A stretch of 64,000 nt of DNA from Actinoplanes palleronii (GCF_016862315.1 NZ_BOMS01000058.1:1-64000); one strand, 5' to 3'; counted from the first letter of the stretch, positions 16,329 to 25,883 are shown. Numbers and translations are program-made. The notes: a model not told the origin generated them from the sequence alone.

Positions 16329-17846
16329 TCAGCGGACCAGGTGGTCGCCTCGGTAGGGGAGAGCGGGCCGGGCCGGGGCGCGGAGGCTGCCGTCCGGGTA
16401 GAAGCCGGTCTTGGTGCGGGCCAGGGTCAGGACCGCGTGGGCCGCGCCGTCGCCCAACTCGGACAACGCCTTGGCGTTCAGGTTGTTGATGTCGTCGCAG
16501 GCCTGGTGGTAGCAGGCGTCGTACGGCGCACCAGCGGTGCCGCCGTAGACAGCGGCCTGCTCCGGGGTCTTGACGCCCTCGGCGCCGCTGAACAGGCCAC
16601 CGGCCGGGATGCCGGCGTCGATGAACGGGCCGTAGTCGCTGCGGCCGTCGAACGCGGTCGGGTCGGTGGCCAGGCCCTGCGCGGTGAAGTAGTTCGTGAA
16701 CAGCGACTCGATCTGGTCGGAACCGGTCGGGCCGGACGTCCCGGTGGCCGAGCCGTCGCCGTCGTAGACGAAGCGGACGTAGTTCGGCGAGCCGACCATG
16801 TCGAAGTTCAGGTTGGCGAAGATGTGGGTCAGGTCGGTGTCGCTGAGGTTGGCCACGTAGTGGGTGGAACCGAGCAGCCCGCCCTCCTCGGCGCCCCAGA
16901 ACGCGAAGCGCACCTGCTGCCGCGGCGTGATCTTCAGCTTGGCCAGCTGGACGGCGATCTCCAGGATGGTGGCCGAGCCGCTGCCGTTGTCGTTGATGCC
17001 CGGTCCGGGCACCACCGAGTCGAGGTGGGCGCCGACCACCAGGACGCGGTCCGGGTTGCCCGCGGGGCTGTCCGCGATGATGTTGCTGGTGGTGGCGTTC
17101 GGGTTGACCTCGGTGCTGGTCACCACCCGGAGCGTGACGTCGCCGGCCGACGCGGCGGCGTCGAGCGCGCTGCCGTCGGCGAACGACAGCCCGACCACCG
17201 GGATGGCGGCCGGCCCGCCGAGCGTGCCGTGGAACAGCTCGGTCCGGCCCTCCTGGCCCTCGTTGAAGATGATCGCCGCGTCGTACCCGGCGGCCGCCGC
17301 GTTCGCGGCCTTCACCGCGAAGTCGCAGCCACCACGCTGGATCAGCGCGATCTCCGGCGCGGTCGCCGACGCCGGGGTGAAGTCGGTCGCCGAGCAGCCG
17401 GCGGTGGAGCTGGGCGTGGCGGTCGGCGGCAGCACGTTGTCCAGCGCCGGCACCACCCGCCCGGTGATGTCACCGCTGGCCGAGTAGTCGTACGTGGTGG
17501 TCGCGTAGGCGGGTCCGGCCGGCGACACGCGGAGCAGCTGGGCGGGCGCGAGTTCCCGGTAGAACGCGAAGGTGAACTTCTGCTCCTTGACCTTGTACCC
17601 GGCGCTCTTCAGCACCCCGGTGACGTACGCGGCGCTGGCCGCGAAGCCCGGCGTGCCGGAGGCCCGGGTCCCGCCGTTCTGGGTGGCGATCCGCTGGAGC
17701 ACACGTTCGTGTCCGAGGATGCCGGCGACGGTGACCGCGTCCCGCAACTTCTTGGTGCTGATCTCGTCCACCGCGGACGCCGGCTGCGGAGCCAGCGCCA
17801 CGATCAGGGCGGCGACAAGGGGAACGGCGAGTGTGCGTGTACGCAA
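16329..17846 (-). CDS. Secreted M28-family zinc aminopeptidase with PA domain
   Basis: This 505-residue protein has a signal peptide (residues 1-25, ending ASA-V); the TTG start follows a strong GGAGGAGG. A protease-associated domain (about 120-235, with CSATDF and GGCDFAVKAANAAAAG) is inserted before the catalytic core. The two-zinc ligands of M28 peptidases are visible in order: His and Asp in GAHLDSV and GINDNGSGS, Glu in WGAEEGG, Asp in NFDMVG, and His in CYHQACDD. It should remove N-terminal residues from peptides outside the cell. The paired Cys around the last motif resemble Streptomyces griseus aminopeptidase relatives. Confidence 0.9.
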   Translation of the reverse strand: MRTRTLAVPLVAALIVALAPQPASAVDEISTKKLRDAVTVAGILGHERVLQRIATQNGGTRASGTPGFAASAAYVTGVLKSAGYKVKEQKFTFAFYRELAPAQLLRVSPAGPAYATTTYDYSASGDITGRVVPALDNVLPPTATPSSTAGCSATDFTPASATAPEIALIQRGGCDFAVKAANAAAAGYDAAIIFNEGQEGRTELFHGTLGGPAAIPVVGLSFADGSALDAAASAGDVTLRVVTSTEVNPNATTSNIIADSPAGNPDRVLVVGAHLDSVVPGPGINDNGSGSATILEIAVQLAKLKITPRQQVRFAFWGAEEGGLLGSTHYVANLSDTDLTHIFANLNFDMVGSPNYVRFVYDGDGSATGTSGPTGSDQIESLFTNYFTAQGLATDPTAFDGRSDYGPFIDAGIPAGGLFSGAEGVKTPEQAAVYGGTAGAPYDACYHQACDDINNLNAKALSELGDGAAHAVLTLARTKTGFYPDGSLRAPARPALPYRGDHLVR

Positions 17847-18049
17847 CGAACTTCCTCCTCCGTGAGACCGGCGGGCCGGCCAGGACGAGGCGGCGCGCCG
17901 GGTGCGACGGCCGTGCGCCGCAGCCGGGGCACCGGCCGCCTGCCCACGACATCGAGGGTGATCAGCGTCCGCAGATTAACCGAGATGAATACGCTCGGGG
18001 AAGCATGGTCGTGTCACTCTGGGGAAAGTCGGATAGCGGAGGAAACACC

Positions 18050-19567
18050 ATGTCTGAGGCGAACACCCCGCGTCCGCGCGGCGAGATCTTCGAGTACGCG
18101 GGAGCCACCGTCGAGCTCGTCGACGCGAACACCGTCCTGGCCGCGGCCCGGGTCAACCCGGTCGAGCTGGCCCGCCGAGGTGACTGGCCGGCCCCGGTGC
18201 AGCGCGTCGACGTGACGGTGTCGAGCGTGGACGTCACCAGAGGCGTGGACGTCACCGAGGGCGCGGACAGCACCGGAGGCGCGGGCGAGAAAGCGCACGT
18301 GTTCGTCGCGCGGATCCGGGCCGGCGCCGAGGAGATGACCACCGAGCGGATGCGCCGGATGGTGCTCGGCAACGACCCGATCGGCCTGCTGCTGTCCAAG
18401 CGGATCGCCGACGGGGACCCGATGGCCACCCGTTTCGTGGATGGCGTGGGGACGGCCGCTGCCGCGGCGTACAAGAAACTGGGTTTTGACCGGACCGCGA
18501 ACCCGGCGGCGAACCGCGGATCGGGAGTCTTCGCGGACGCCGGGGTGGGTCTGGTGGCCGAGGTGGCCTACGAGGCGGACGGCGACGTGGTCCGGCTGCG
18601 GGCCGAGGTGCCGCGCGACGAGGTGACCGCGACCCACCTGCGGGCCTTCGTGACGCTGACCCTGCAGGCGGTGACCGAGCTGGCCGGTCCGGACGCGCTG
18701 CGCGGCAGACGGTACGTGTTCAGCCGGGAGGCCACCCCGGCGCCGGCCCCGGTCACCACCCAGCAGGTCACCCTGGACATGGTCGGCGGGCTCGCGGACG
18801 TGGTCGGCGAGCTGCGGCAGATCGCGGTGTCGTTCCGGCACCCGGAGGCGATGGCCCGCTGGGGCGCGCGCCGTCCGCAGGGCCTGCTGATGTACGGACC
18901 GCCCGGCACCGGCAAGACCATGCTCTCGCGCGCCCTGGCCAACGAGATCGGCGCCGACTTCCGGGAGATCCGCACCCCGGAGATCCTGGACAAGTGGCTC
19001 GGCGGCTCGGAGCGCAACATCAAGCAGATCTTCCGGGACGCCCGGCGCTACCGGGTGCCGACGCTGATGCTGTTCGACGAGTTCGACTCGATCGTGAGCT
19101 ACGCCGGTGGCGGCGGGGACGCGGCCAGTCAGGCGCTCAACGCGGTCGCCGGGATCTTCAAGCAGGAGATGAACGACCTGATCGAGGCGAACCCGAACGT
19201 GATCGTGGTGGCCACCACGAACTTCCCGGAGCGGGTCGACGAATCACTGATCCGTTCCGGTCGCTTCGACATCAAGATCAGCGTGCCGAGGCCGGACGAG
19301 GTGAGCCGCACCGAGATCTTCCGGAAGATGATCCAGGGCCTGGTCGCGGCGCACGAGACCGAGGGGTTCCGGATGTTCGCCGACGATCTCGACCTGCCCG
19401 CGCTCGGCGTGGCCAGCACCGGGATGACCGGCGCGGACATCAAGGAGGTGCTGCGCCGGGTGCAGATGACCAAGGCGATGCAGGACGCCCGCACCGGCGG
19501 CCGGGCCGACCCGATCACCCAGGCCGAGCTGCTCGGCGCGGTCCGGGCGCTACGCGGCCGAGGATAA
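18050..19567 (+). CDS. AAA+ ATPase (FtsH/VCP/spastin-like) with unrecognised N-terminal domain
   Basis: This 505-residue cytoplasmic protein starts at ATG 18050 behind GGAGGAAAC. The AAA+ module occupies about residues 245-500: Walker A GPPGTGKT near 283, Walker B LMLFDEFD near 340 (DEFD rather than the usual DEID), and a second region of homology TTNFPERVDESLIRSGRFD with the arginine finger. A lid helix bundle (GMTGADIKEVLRRVQ) follows. The N-terminal 240 residues contain three degenerate VDVT repeats near 50-75 and match no domain I know. No protease domain or membrane segment is present, so it is not FtsH. It probably remodels or unfolds proteins; the partner is unknown. Confidence 0.85.
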   Translation: MSEANTPRPRGEIFEYAGATVELVDANTVLAAARVNPVELARRGDWPAPVQRVDVTVSSVDVTRGVDVTEGADSTGGAGEKAHVFVARIRAGAEEMTTERMRRMVLGNDPIGLLLSKRIADGDPMATRFVDGVGTAAAAAYKKLGFDRTANPAANRGSGVFADAGVGLVAEVAYEADGDVVRLRAEVPRDEVTATHLRAFVTLTLQAVTELAGPDALRGRRYVFSREATPAPAPVTTQQVTLDMVGGLADVVGELRQIAVSFRHPEAMARWGARRPQGLLMYGPPGTGKTMLSRALANEIGADFREIRTPEILDKWLGGSERNIKQIFRDARRYRVPTLMLFDEFDSIVSYAGGGGDAASQALNAVAGIFKQEMNDLIEANPNVIVVATTNFPERVDESLIRSGRFDIKISVPRPDEVSRTEIFRKMIQGLVAAHETEGFRMFADDLDLPALGVASTGMTGADIKEVLRRVQMTKAMQDARTGGRADPITQAELLGAVRALRGRG

Positions 19568-19573
19568 AGGGCG

Positions 19574-21802
19574 CTACGCGGCAGATGACAGAGCGGCGGG
19601 CGCGAACGGGTCGACCACGGGGCGGCCGAAGTGGTAGCCCTGCGCCCGCCGATACCCGAGCCGGTACAGCTCCGCGGCCTGCTCGGGCGTCTCCACGCCC
19701 TCGGCCACGGCGATCAGCCCGAGGCCGCCGGTCAGCTGGATCAGCGACGCGGCGATCACCGCGTGCCGGTCCGAAACGGTCACGTTCTCCACGAACGACT
19801 TGTCCACCTTGAGGATCTTCACCGGTACGGCCTGCAGGATGCCGAGCGACGAGTGCCCGGTCCCGAAGTCGTCGAGCGCGATCGCGATCCCGAGCGCGTT
19901 CAGCTCGTGCACCGCTCGCACCGCGACCCCGCCGCCGAACACCGCGGTCTCGGTGATCTCGACGACCAGGTGGTGCGGGTCCATCCCGGTCTCGGCGAGC
20001 ACCGCCGCGACCGCGTCGACGAAGCCCGGCTCGGCCAGCTGCCGGGCCGACACGTTCACCCCGATGTGCTCGGGCGCGACGCCCCGGGCCTGCCAGGTGC
20101 GGTACTGCTCGCAGGCGGTGCGCAGGATCCACATGCCGAGCTCGATGATCAGGCCGTTGCGTTCGGCGACCGGGATGAACTCGACCGGGCTGACGAACCC
20201 GCGTTCCGGGTGCTGCCAGCGGATCAGGCTCTCCACCGCCTGCGGGGCGCCGCCGGGCAGCTCGACGATCGGCTGGTAGACCAGGTGGAGCTGGCCGGCG
20301 TCCATCCCGACCCGCAGGTCGGCGCCGAGCCGGGCCTCCTCGCCGGCCTGGGTGTCCAGCTCGAGGACGTACCAGCGGTGGTGCCGGCCACCGGCCGCCT
20401 TGGCGGCGTACATGGCCAGGTCGGCGCGGCGCAGCACCTCGACCGGGTCGATCAGGAAGTCCGCGTCGGCGATCCCGATGCTCGCGCCGACCAGCAGGTC
20501 CTGGCCGCCGACGTGGATCGGCAGGCGGATCACCGTGTGCAGGCGTTCGGCCAGCTCGTCGCAGGACTGCGTGGCGCAGCCCGGCAGCAGGACGGCGAAC
20601 TCGTCGCCGCCCATCCGTGCCACCATGGCGCCGTCCGGCATCGCGTCGGACAGCCGGTGTGCGATCACCACGAGCAGGTCGTCGCCGACCGCGTGCCCGA
20701 ACCGGTCGTTCACCGACTTGAACCCGTTCAGGTCGAGCAGCAGCACGTGCGGTGAGCCGGCCGCGAGCGCGGTGCTCAGGCTCCGCTCGAACCCGCGCCG
20801 GTTGGACAGCCCGGTCAGCTCGTCGTGCATGGCCAGGTCCTCGAGCTTGCCGGCCTGCCGCTGCACCTGCTTCACGAAACCCCAGTTGCGCGCGATCACC
20901 AGCAGGAACAGGGTGACCGCGCCGACGCCGATGCCGCCCCAGGCGATGTTGCCCGGGTCCTTGACGCCCTGCAGGAAGAGCAGGCCGGGCGCGAGCAGCG
21001 AGCACGCGGCCAGCACGGCGAGCCGGCGGCCGCCGATGCCGTACGGGTCGATCCCGGCGGCGGTCGGGCGCTGGCGCATGCTCGGGTGCAGCGCGGCGGC
21101 GCCCCAGCAGGCGTACGCGAGAAGGAACCCGGAGTCCACGAACCCGCCGGTGTACTCGGCGGTCGTCGACATCGTGGTGTAGAACAGGTCCCCGGTCAGC
21201 ATCAGGATCGTGCCGATGCCCAGCAGCCGCAGGCTCGGGGTGCGGTTCTCCGGCCGGGTGAACATCCGGGCCACCGCGGCGGTGAGCATCACGTCGCACA
21301 TCGGGTACCCGATGGTGACCATCCGCTCCAGGGCCGGGGTGCTGCTCTCGGCGAGGGTCGGCCCGACCACGAAGACCCAGTAGATCAGCCCGATCCCTGT
21401 GGAGATCACGGCCGCGTCGATCAGCCCGCCGCGGTCCCGGTCGCCGTTGCCGCGGCTGAGCCGGATCATGCCCGGGACCAGCAGGAACGGGTACGCGCAC
21501 AGGTAGAGCAGGTCGGCCCAGGACGGGTACGGGTACTCGCCGAGGCGCAGCTCGGTCACGTCGTACGTGATGTCGCCGGAGACCAGCATCGCCATCCCGG
21601 CGGCGAACATCAGCCACGGGCCGCGGTGCTCCGGCCGGTTCCGCAGGATCCCTACGACCATCATCAGCACCGACGTGGTGCCGACCGTGTTGACGTAGAT
21701 CTTGGTCGGCAGGGTGTCGTCGGGCAGCAGCGGGAAACACAGAGCGGCGACGGCCGCCAGCATCAGCCACCCCGCCCAGAGCTGCACCCGTCCGTTACGC
21801 AC
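19574..21802 (-). CDS. Membrane-anchored GGDEF-EAL c-di-GMP signalling protein
   Basis: This 742-residue protein has about nine or ten hydrophobic segments in residues 1-300, a diguanylate cyclase domain (about 315-475) with an intact ARMGGDEFAVLL active site, and a phosphodiesterase domain (about 485-735). The EAL signature reads ESL (AVESLIRWQHP), but the other catalytic blocks NVSARQL, VEITET and ALDDFGTGHSSL are present. Either activity is possible. The GTG at 21802 has GGAGGA only one base away, so initiation at GTG 21787 is an alternative. It is convergent with the AAA+ gene. Confidence 0.9.
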   Translation of the reverse strand: MRNGRVQLWAGWLMLAAVAALCFPLLPDDTLPTKIYVNTVGTTSVLMMVVGILRNRPEHRGPWLMFAAGMAMLVSGDITYDVTELRLGEYPYPSWADLLYLCAYPFLLVPGMIRLSRGNGDRDRGGLIDAAVISTGIGLIYWVFVVGPTLAESSTPALERMVTIGYPMCDVMLTAAVARMFTRPENRTPSLRLLGIGTILMLTGDLFYTTMSTTAEYTGGFVDSGFLLAYACWGAAALHPSMRQRPTAAGIDPYGIGGRRLAVLAACSLLAPGLLFLQGVKDPGNIAWGGIGVGAVTLFLLVIARNWGFVKQVQRQAGKLEDLAMHDELTGLSNRRGFERSLSTALAAGSPHVLLLDLNGFKSVNDRFGHAVGDDLLVVIAHRLSDAMPDGAMVARMGGDEFAVLLPGCATQSCDELAERLHTVIRLPIHVGGQDLLVGASIGIADADFLIDPVEVLRRADLAMYAAKAAGGRHHRWYVLELDTQAGEEARLGADLRVGMDAGQLHLVYQPIVELPGGAPQAVESLIRWQHPERGFVSPVEFIPVAERNGLIIELGMWILRTACEQYRTWQARGVAPEHIGVNVSARQLAEPGFVDAVAAVLAETGMDPHHLVVEITETAVFGGGVAVRAVHELNALGIAIALDDFGTGHSSLGILQAVPVKILKVDKSFVENVTVSDRHAVIAASLIQLTGGLGLIAVAEGVETPEQAAELYRLGYRRAQGYHFGRPVVDPFAPAALSSAA

Positions 21803-21849
21803 ATCCTCCGATCGGCCCGCGCGCCGCCGGGTTGAGGCCGGGCCGGTTG

Positions 21850-23469
21850 TCAGGCGGGAGCGGCCCGGTCGACGATCGCCGCGGTGTCCGTTCCGGCGGG
21901 CAGGGTGCCGAACGTGTGACCCCAGTCCCCGCCCAGGCGGCTGGCGCAGAACGCGTCCGCGACCGGGGCCGGTGCGTGCCGGACCAGCAGGGAACCCTGC
22001 AGGACCAGGGCCATCCGCTCGACGAGCCGTCTCGCCCGTACCTCTAGATCTTGGTGATCCGCGAGGTGACCGCGCAGCTCGCGCACCGCATGGTCGAGGC
22101 GCCGATCGGCGCCCGCCGCGGCGTCGGTCTCGGCGAAGAACGCCGCCAGGCTCTCCGGCGACCGGGCCATCCCGCGCAGCACGTCGAGGGCCTGCACGTT
22201 CCCGGAACCTTCCCAGATCGAGTTGAGCGGGGCGTCGCGGTAGAGCCGGGGCAGGCCGGAGTCCTCGACGTAGCCGTTGCCGCCCAGGCACTCGAGGGCC
22301 TCACCGACCACGGCCGGCTGCCGCTTGCACACCCAGAACTTGCCGACCGGGATGGCCAGCCGGCGGAACGCCTGCTCACCCCGGTCGCCGCGGACCGCCC
22401 GGTCGAGCGACCCGGCCAGCCGCACGGCCAGCGCGGTCGCCGCCTCCGACTCGATGGCCAGGTCGGCGAGCACGTTGCGCATGGCCGGCTTGCCGATCAG
22501 CGGGCCGCCGAACGCGGACCGGTGCTTCGCGTGGTGGATCGCCTGGGACACCGCGGCGCGCATGCCGGACGCGGAACCGATCACGCAGTCCAGCCGGGTC
22601 GTCGACACCATCTCGAGGATCGTGCGGACGCCCTGGCCCTCGTCGCCGACCAGCCAGGCGACGGTGCCGTCGAACTCCGGCTCGCTGGAGGCGTTGCTGC
22701 GGTTGCCGAGCTTGTCCTTGAGCCGCTGGATGCGGAACACGTTGCGGGTGCCGTCCGGGAGGACCCGGGGGACCAGGAAGCAGGACAGGCCGCCCGGGGC
22801 CTGGGCGAGGACCAGGAACAGGTCGCACATCGGTGCGCTGGTGAACCACTTGTGGCCGGTGAGGCGCCATTGATTTTCTTTGAGAACCGCGGTCGTGGTG
22901 TTCGCCCGGACGTCCGAGCCGCCCTGCTTCTCCGTCATGCCCATGCCGGCGAGCAGGCCGCGCTTCCCCGCCGGGGTGCGCAGCCCCGGGTCGTAGGAGC
23001 GGCTGGTCAGCAGCGGCTCATAGATCGCTTGCAGAGCCGGGTTGTTCCGGAGGGCCGGGATCACCGCGTACGTCATCGAGATCGGGCAGCCGTGCCCGGC
23101 CTCCGGCTGGGTCCAGACGTAGAATCCGGCCGCGCGGGCCACGTGCGCGCCCGGCCGCGGGTCGGCCCACGCGGCGCCGGCCAGTCCCTCGGCCACCGCG
23201 ACGTCCATCAGCCGGTGCCAGGACGGGTGGAACTCGACCTCGTCGGTGCGGTGGCCGTACCGGTCGTGGGTGAGCAGGCGTGGCTCGTGCCGGTTCGCCT
23301 CGTCAGCCCAGCGCCGGGTTTCCTCGCTGCCCGCGCGCAGGCCGAGTTTGTGCAGGTCCGCGGCGTACCAGTCGGCACCCTCGCGGGTCAGCGCCTCGGT
23401 GAGGGCGGCGTCGGCGGCGACGTCGTGGCCGACGAGCGGCGGCGGCTGATTGAACACCTCGTGGGTCAC
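21850..23469 (-). CDS. aidB: AidB-type acyl-CoA dehydrogenase
   Basis: This 539-residue flavoprotein matches AidB in length (about 540) and layout. SMTYAVIPALR near residue 130, GMGMTEKQGGSDVRANTT near 177, STTRLDCVIGSASGMRAAV near 290, and CLGGNGYVEDSGLPRLYRDAPLNSIWEGSGN near 390 are diagnostic blocks. AidB belongs to the isovaleryl-CoA-dehydrogenase-like flavoproteins, binds DNA and is linked to the alkylation response in Escherichia coli. No ada or alkA gene is adjacent here, so its induction is unknown. It is transcribed divergently from the chemoreceptor gene. Confidence 0.88.
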   Translation of the reverse strand: MTHEVFNQPPPLVGHDVAADAALTEALTREGADWYAADLHKLGLRAGSEETRRWADEANRHEPRLLTHDRYGHRTDEVEFHPSWHRLMDVAVAEGLAGAAWADPRPGAHVARAAGFYVWTQPEAGHGCPISMTYAVIPALRNNPALQAIYEPLLTSRSYDPGLRTPAGKRGLLAGMGMTEKQGGSDVRANTTTAVLKENQWRLTGHKWFTSAPMCDLFLVLAQAPGGLSCFLVPRVLPDGTRNVFRIQRLKDKLGNRSNASSEPEFDGTVAWLVGDEGQGVRTILEMVSTTRLDCVIGSASGMRAAVSQAIHHAKHRSAFGGPLIGKPAMRNVLADLAIESEAATALAVRLAGSLDRAVRGDRGEQAFRRLAIPVGKFWVCKRQPAVVGEALECLGGNGYVEDSGLPRLYRDAPLNSIWEGSGNVQALDVLRGMARSPESLAAFFAETDAAAGADRRLDHAVRELRGHLADHQDLEVRARRLVERMALVLQGSLLVRHAPAPVADAFCASRLGGDWGHTFGTLPAGTDTAAIVDRAAPA

Positions 23470-23531
23470 GTCCGCACCCTACTACTCGGTAACCGCAAAC
23501 CTCGGGGCCCGGAATTGCCTACCGTGGTCTC

Positions 23532-25256
23532 GTGGCCCCCTTCCAGCAGTTCGTCGGCTGGTGGCGCGTACCCGGGCGGCTGCCGATGTTCGGCCTGGTG
23601 GTGCTGATCCTGGTGTGCACGTACCCGCCGCTCTGGATCATCACGCTGCGGGCGTTCGACAACCTGGAGCAGCGGGAGAACATCAGCGAGGCCGAGGAGC
23701 TGCGGGTCTCGCTCGGCGCGCAGCTGCAGCGGCTCAGCGACTTCGGGATGACCAACGCGATCTGGACCGGCTCCCGCGACGACATCCGCGCCGGGGACCA
23801 GGCGAGCTTCCGGGCGCACCTGCCGGCCGAGGTGCTCGGCCGGAACTACGGGATCACCGCGGTCGCCGGGGTCGATGCCGCGGGCCGGGTCCGGGTGGGT
23901 GGCAGCATCTCCGGTACGACCTACCAGCCGCTCCCGGCCGCCCTGCGGGACCCGGCGACGATGCTCGGGCTGTTCACCGCCGGGGCCGGCCCGGGTGACG
24001 CCAAGTGCGGCCTGACCAGCGCCACCGGCACCCCCACCGAGTTCTGCGGCTTCGTCTCCTACCCCGACCAGGGCGCCGGCGGCACGTCGGCCGGCGCGCT
24101 GCTGCTGTTCCGGGCGCTGGACGCGGCCGGGCTGGCCGAGCTCTCCGCGCAGACCGCCGACGTCCTGCGCCTGCGGGCCGCGCCGCGCGAGGGCCGGGAC
24201 CACCCGTCGCTGCCCGGCCGGTGGGGCGAGATCGCGGTGCGCACCGCGGTGGCCGGCGACAAGGTGGCGGTGGACTGCACCATCGTCGGCGTGGACGGTG
24301 TGCCGATCACCCTCGAGGTGCTCGTCGACCGGCCGATCCGCGCCCTCGCCGAGCAGACCCTGCTGCTGATCGGGCTGATCCTGGTGTCCGCCATGGTGAT
24401 CCTCAAACTGGCCGCCGAGTTCACCGTCCGCAACGGGATCGGCGTGCACGTCCGCCCGCTGCAGCGCGCCGTCGAGCGGATCATGAAGTCCCGGGACCTG
24501 GAGGTCCGGGTGCCGCCGTCGGAGAACCGGGACATCGGGGCACTCAGCGACTCGATCAACGACATGCTCGCGGCGCTGGAACGCGGGGAGCGTGAGCTGG
24601 CCGAGTCACAGGCGCGCCAGGGGCGGGAGCGGGCCGAGCAGCGCGCCGCCCAGGAGCAGGAGCGCGAGGAGACGCTGCGGCAGGCGCAATCCGATGCGGA
24701 CCAGGTGATCGGGAGTGTGGCGGAGCAGCTCACCACCGCGGTGCGGGAGGTGGACGCGGTGCGGGCCTCGGTGCACGACATCAACGCCGGGGCGGCCACC
24801 GCGTACACCGCCACCGAGCAGATGGCCGAGCACGCCACCCACGCCGACACGGCGGCCGAGGCGCTCAGCGTCAGCCTGCCGGCGACCAGCGAGATGGTGA
24901 AGCTGATCGCGTCGATCGCCGGGGAGACCCGGATGCTGGCGCTGAACGCCACGATCGAGGCGGCCCGGGCCGGCGAGGCGGGTCAGGGGTTCGCGGTGGT
25001 CGCCGAGGAGGTGCGCAAGCTCGCCGACAACACCGCGGAGAGCACCGAGCGGATCACCGCCACGCTGGGCGCGCTCACCGCGTCGGCCACCGAGGTGTCC
25101 CTGGCCGTCGCCACCATGACCGACACGATCGAGAGTGTGCGGTCGGCGATCGGGCAGGTCCGTACGGTCGCCGACGGCCAGCAGCACACCATCAGCGGCC
25201 TGGTCGACCAGGTGCAGCACGCGATCGGCCAGATCGAGAACCTTCAGCAGGGCTGA
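23532..25256 (+). CDS. Orphan methyl-accepting chemotaxis protein
   Basis: This 574-residue receptor has a membrane segment at about 18-40, an extracytoplasmic sensory region (about 41-270) with CHASE4-like features and a pair of Cys residues, and a second membrane segment near 275-295. A HAMP domain follows (VRPLQRAVERIMKSRDLEVRV...DIGALSDSINDM), then an Ala/Glu-rich coiled coil and the signalling hairpin with ETRMLALNATIEAARAGEAGQGFAVVAEEVRKLA. The start is the GTG at 23532. No che gene is adjacent; the nearest CheA is 28 kb away in the 50-59 kb cluster. Confidence 0.9.
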   Translation: MAPFQQFVGWWRVPGRLPMFGLVVLILVCTYPPLWIITLRAFDNLEQRENISEAEELRVSLGAQLQRLSDFGMTNAIWTGSRDDIRAGDQASFRAHLPAEVLGRNYGITAVAGVDAAGRVRVGGSISGTTYQPLPAALRDPATMLGLFTAGAGPGDAKCGLTSATGTPTEFCGFVSYPDQGAGGTSAGALLLFRALDAAGLAELSAQTADVLRLRAAPREGRDHPSLPGRWGEIAVRTAVAGDKVAVDCTIVGVDGVPITLEVLVDRPIRALAEQTLLLIGLILVSAMVILKLAAEFTVRNGIGVHVRPLQRAVERIMKSRDLEVRVPPSENRDIGALSDSINDMLAALERGERELAESQARQGRERAEQRAAQEQEREETLRQAQSDADQVIGSVAEQLTTAVREVDAVRASVHDINAGAATAYTATEQMAEHATHADTAAEALSVSLPATSEMVKLIASIAGETRMLALNATIEAARAGEAGQGFAVVAEEVRKLADNTAESTERITATLGALTASATEVSLAVATMTDTIESVRSAIGQVRTVADGQQHTISGLVDQVQHAIGQIENLQQG

Positions 25257-25741
25257 TTGTTGTTCACGCCCAGGCACGGGCTGTGCCCGATGGCGTCGTT
25301 GACCCGCTCGCTGATCTGCCGCAGTTGCTTGTACTGCGCCTGGGTGAGCGGGTCGATCAGCACCCGGCGGACGTCGGCGACGTGCCCGGGTGCGGTGGCC
25401 ACCACCTTGTCCCAGCCGGCGTCGGTGAGCACGGCCAGGGTGTAGCGGCCGTCGGTCGGGTCGGGGATGCGGTAGAGCCAGCCCTTGGACTCCAGCCGGC
25501 GGGCGGTGTGCGAGAGCCGGGACAGCGAGCACGCGCTGAACTCGGCCAGGTCGCTCATCCTGGTCCGCCGGTCCGGCCGCATCGAGAGGCCGGCGAGCAC
25601 CTGGTATTCGAAGAAGGAGACGCCGGCCTTGTGCTGCAGGTCGGCGTCGAGCGACGCCTGGAGCCGGGTGATCATCTTGATCATGGCGAGCCAGGTGGCC
25701 TGTTCGTCGGCCTCCAGCCAGCGCGGCTCCTCGGTGTTCAT
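25244..25741 (-). CDS. MarR-family transcriptional regulator
   Basis: This 165-residue protein has a MarR winged helix: SFFEYQVLAGLS, MSDLAEFSACSLSRLSHTARRLESKGWLYR (recognition helix near residues 65-90) and the wing DPTDGRYTLAVLTDAG. The C terminus contains Cys residues (SPCLGVNNNQPC), possibly redox-sensitive. Its 3' end overlaps the chemoreceptor gene by 13 bases, tail to tail. It is divergent from the azoreductase with three copies of one operator between, so it most likely represses both. Confidence 0.9.
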   Translation of the reverse strand: MNTEEPRWLEADEQATWLAMIKMITRLQASLDADLQHKAGVSFFEYQVLAGLSMRPDRRTRMSDLAEFSACSLSRLSHTARRLESKGWLYRIPDPTDGRYTLAVLTDAGWDKVVATAPGHVADVRRVLIDPLTQAQYKQLRQISERVNDAIGHSPCLGVNNNQPC

Positions 25742-25788
25742 GAGGGAAACCTTAGCCTGCGCACCCCGCCGGGCCAGTGATCTGAACG

Positions 25789-25802
25789 ACTTGAATCGTC
25801 AA
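25789..25802 (-). promoter_or_regulatory. Putative MarR operator, site 1
   Basis: On the minus strand this reads TTGACGATTCAAGT, matching the consensus TTGACGNTTCAAGT shared by three sites in this divergent promoter. It is nearest the regulator gene, 48 bases from its start. Confidence 0.7.
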
Positions 25803-25812
25803 CCCATTCGAC

Positions 25813-25826
25813 TTGACGCTTCAAGT
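25813..25826 (+). promoter_or_regulatory. Putative MarR operator, site 2
   Basis: TTGACGCTTCAAGT. With the two preceding bases it forms the perfect palindrome ACTTGA-CGCT-TCAAGT. Confidence 0.75.
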
Positions 25827-25845
25827 CATGACGGCCTACCTTGAG

Positions 25846-25859
25846 TTGACGGTTCAAGT
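25846..25859 (+). promoter_or_regulatory. Putative MarR operator, site 3
   Basis: TTGACGGTTCAAGT lies 33 bases after site 2, about three helical turns, and 24 bases before the azoreductase start, where it would block transcription or initiation. Confidence 0.75.
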
Positions 25860-25883
25860 CCGACAGCTACGGGAGCAGTACCG

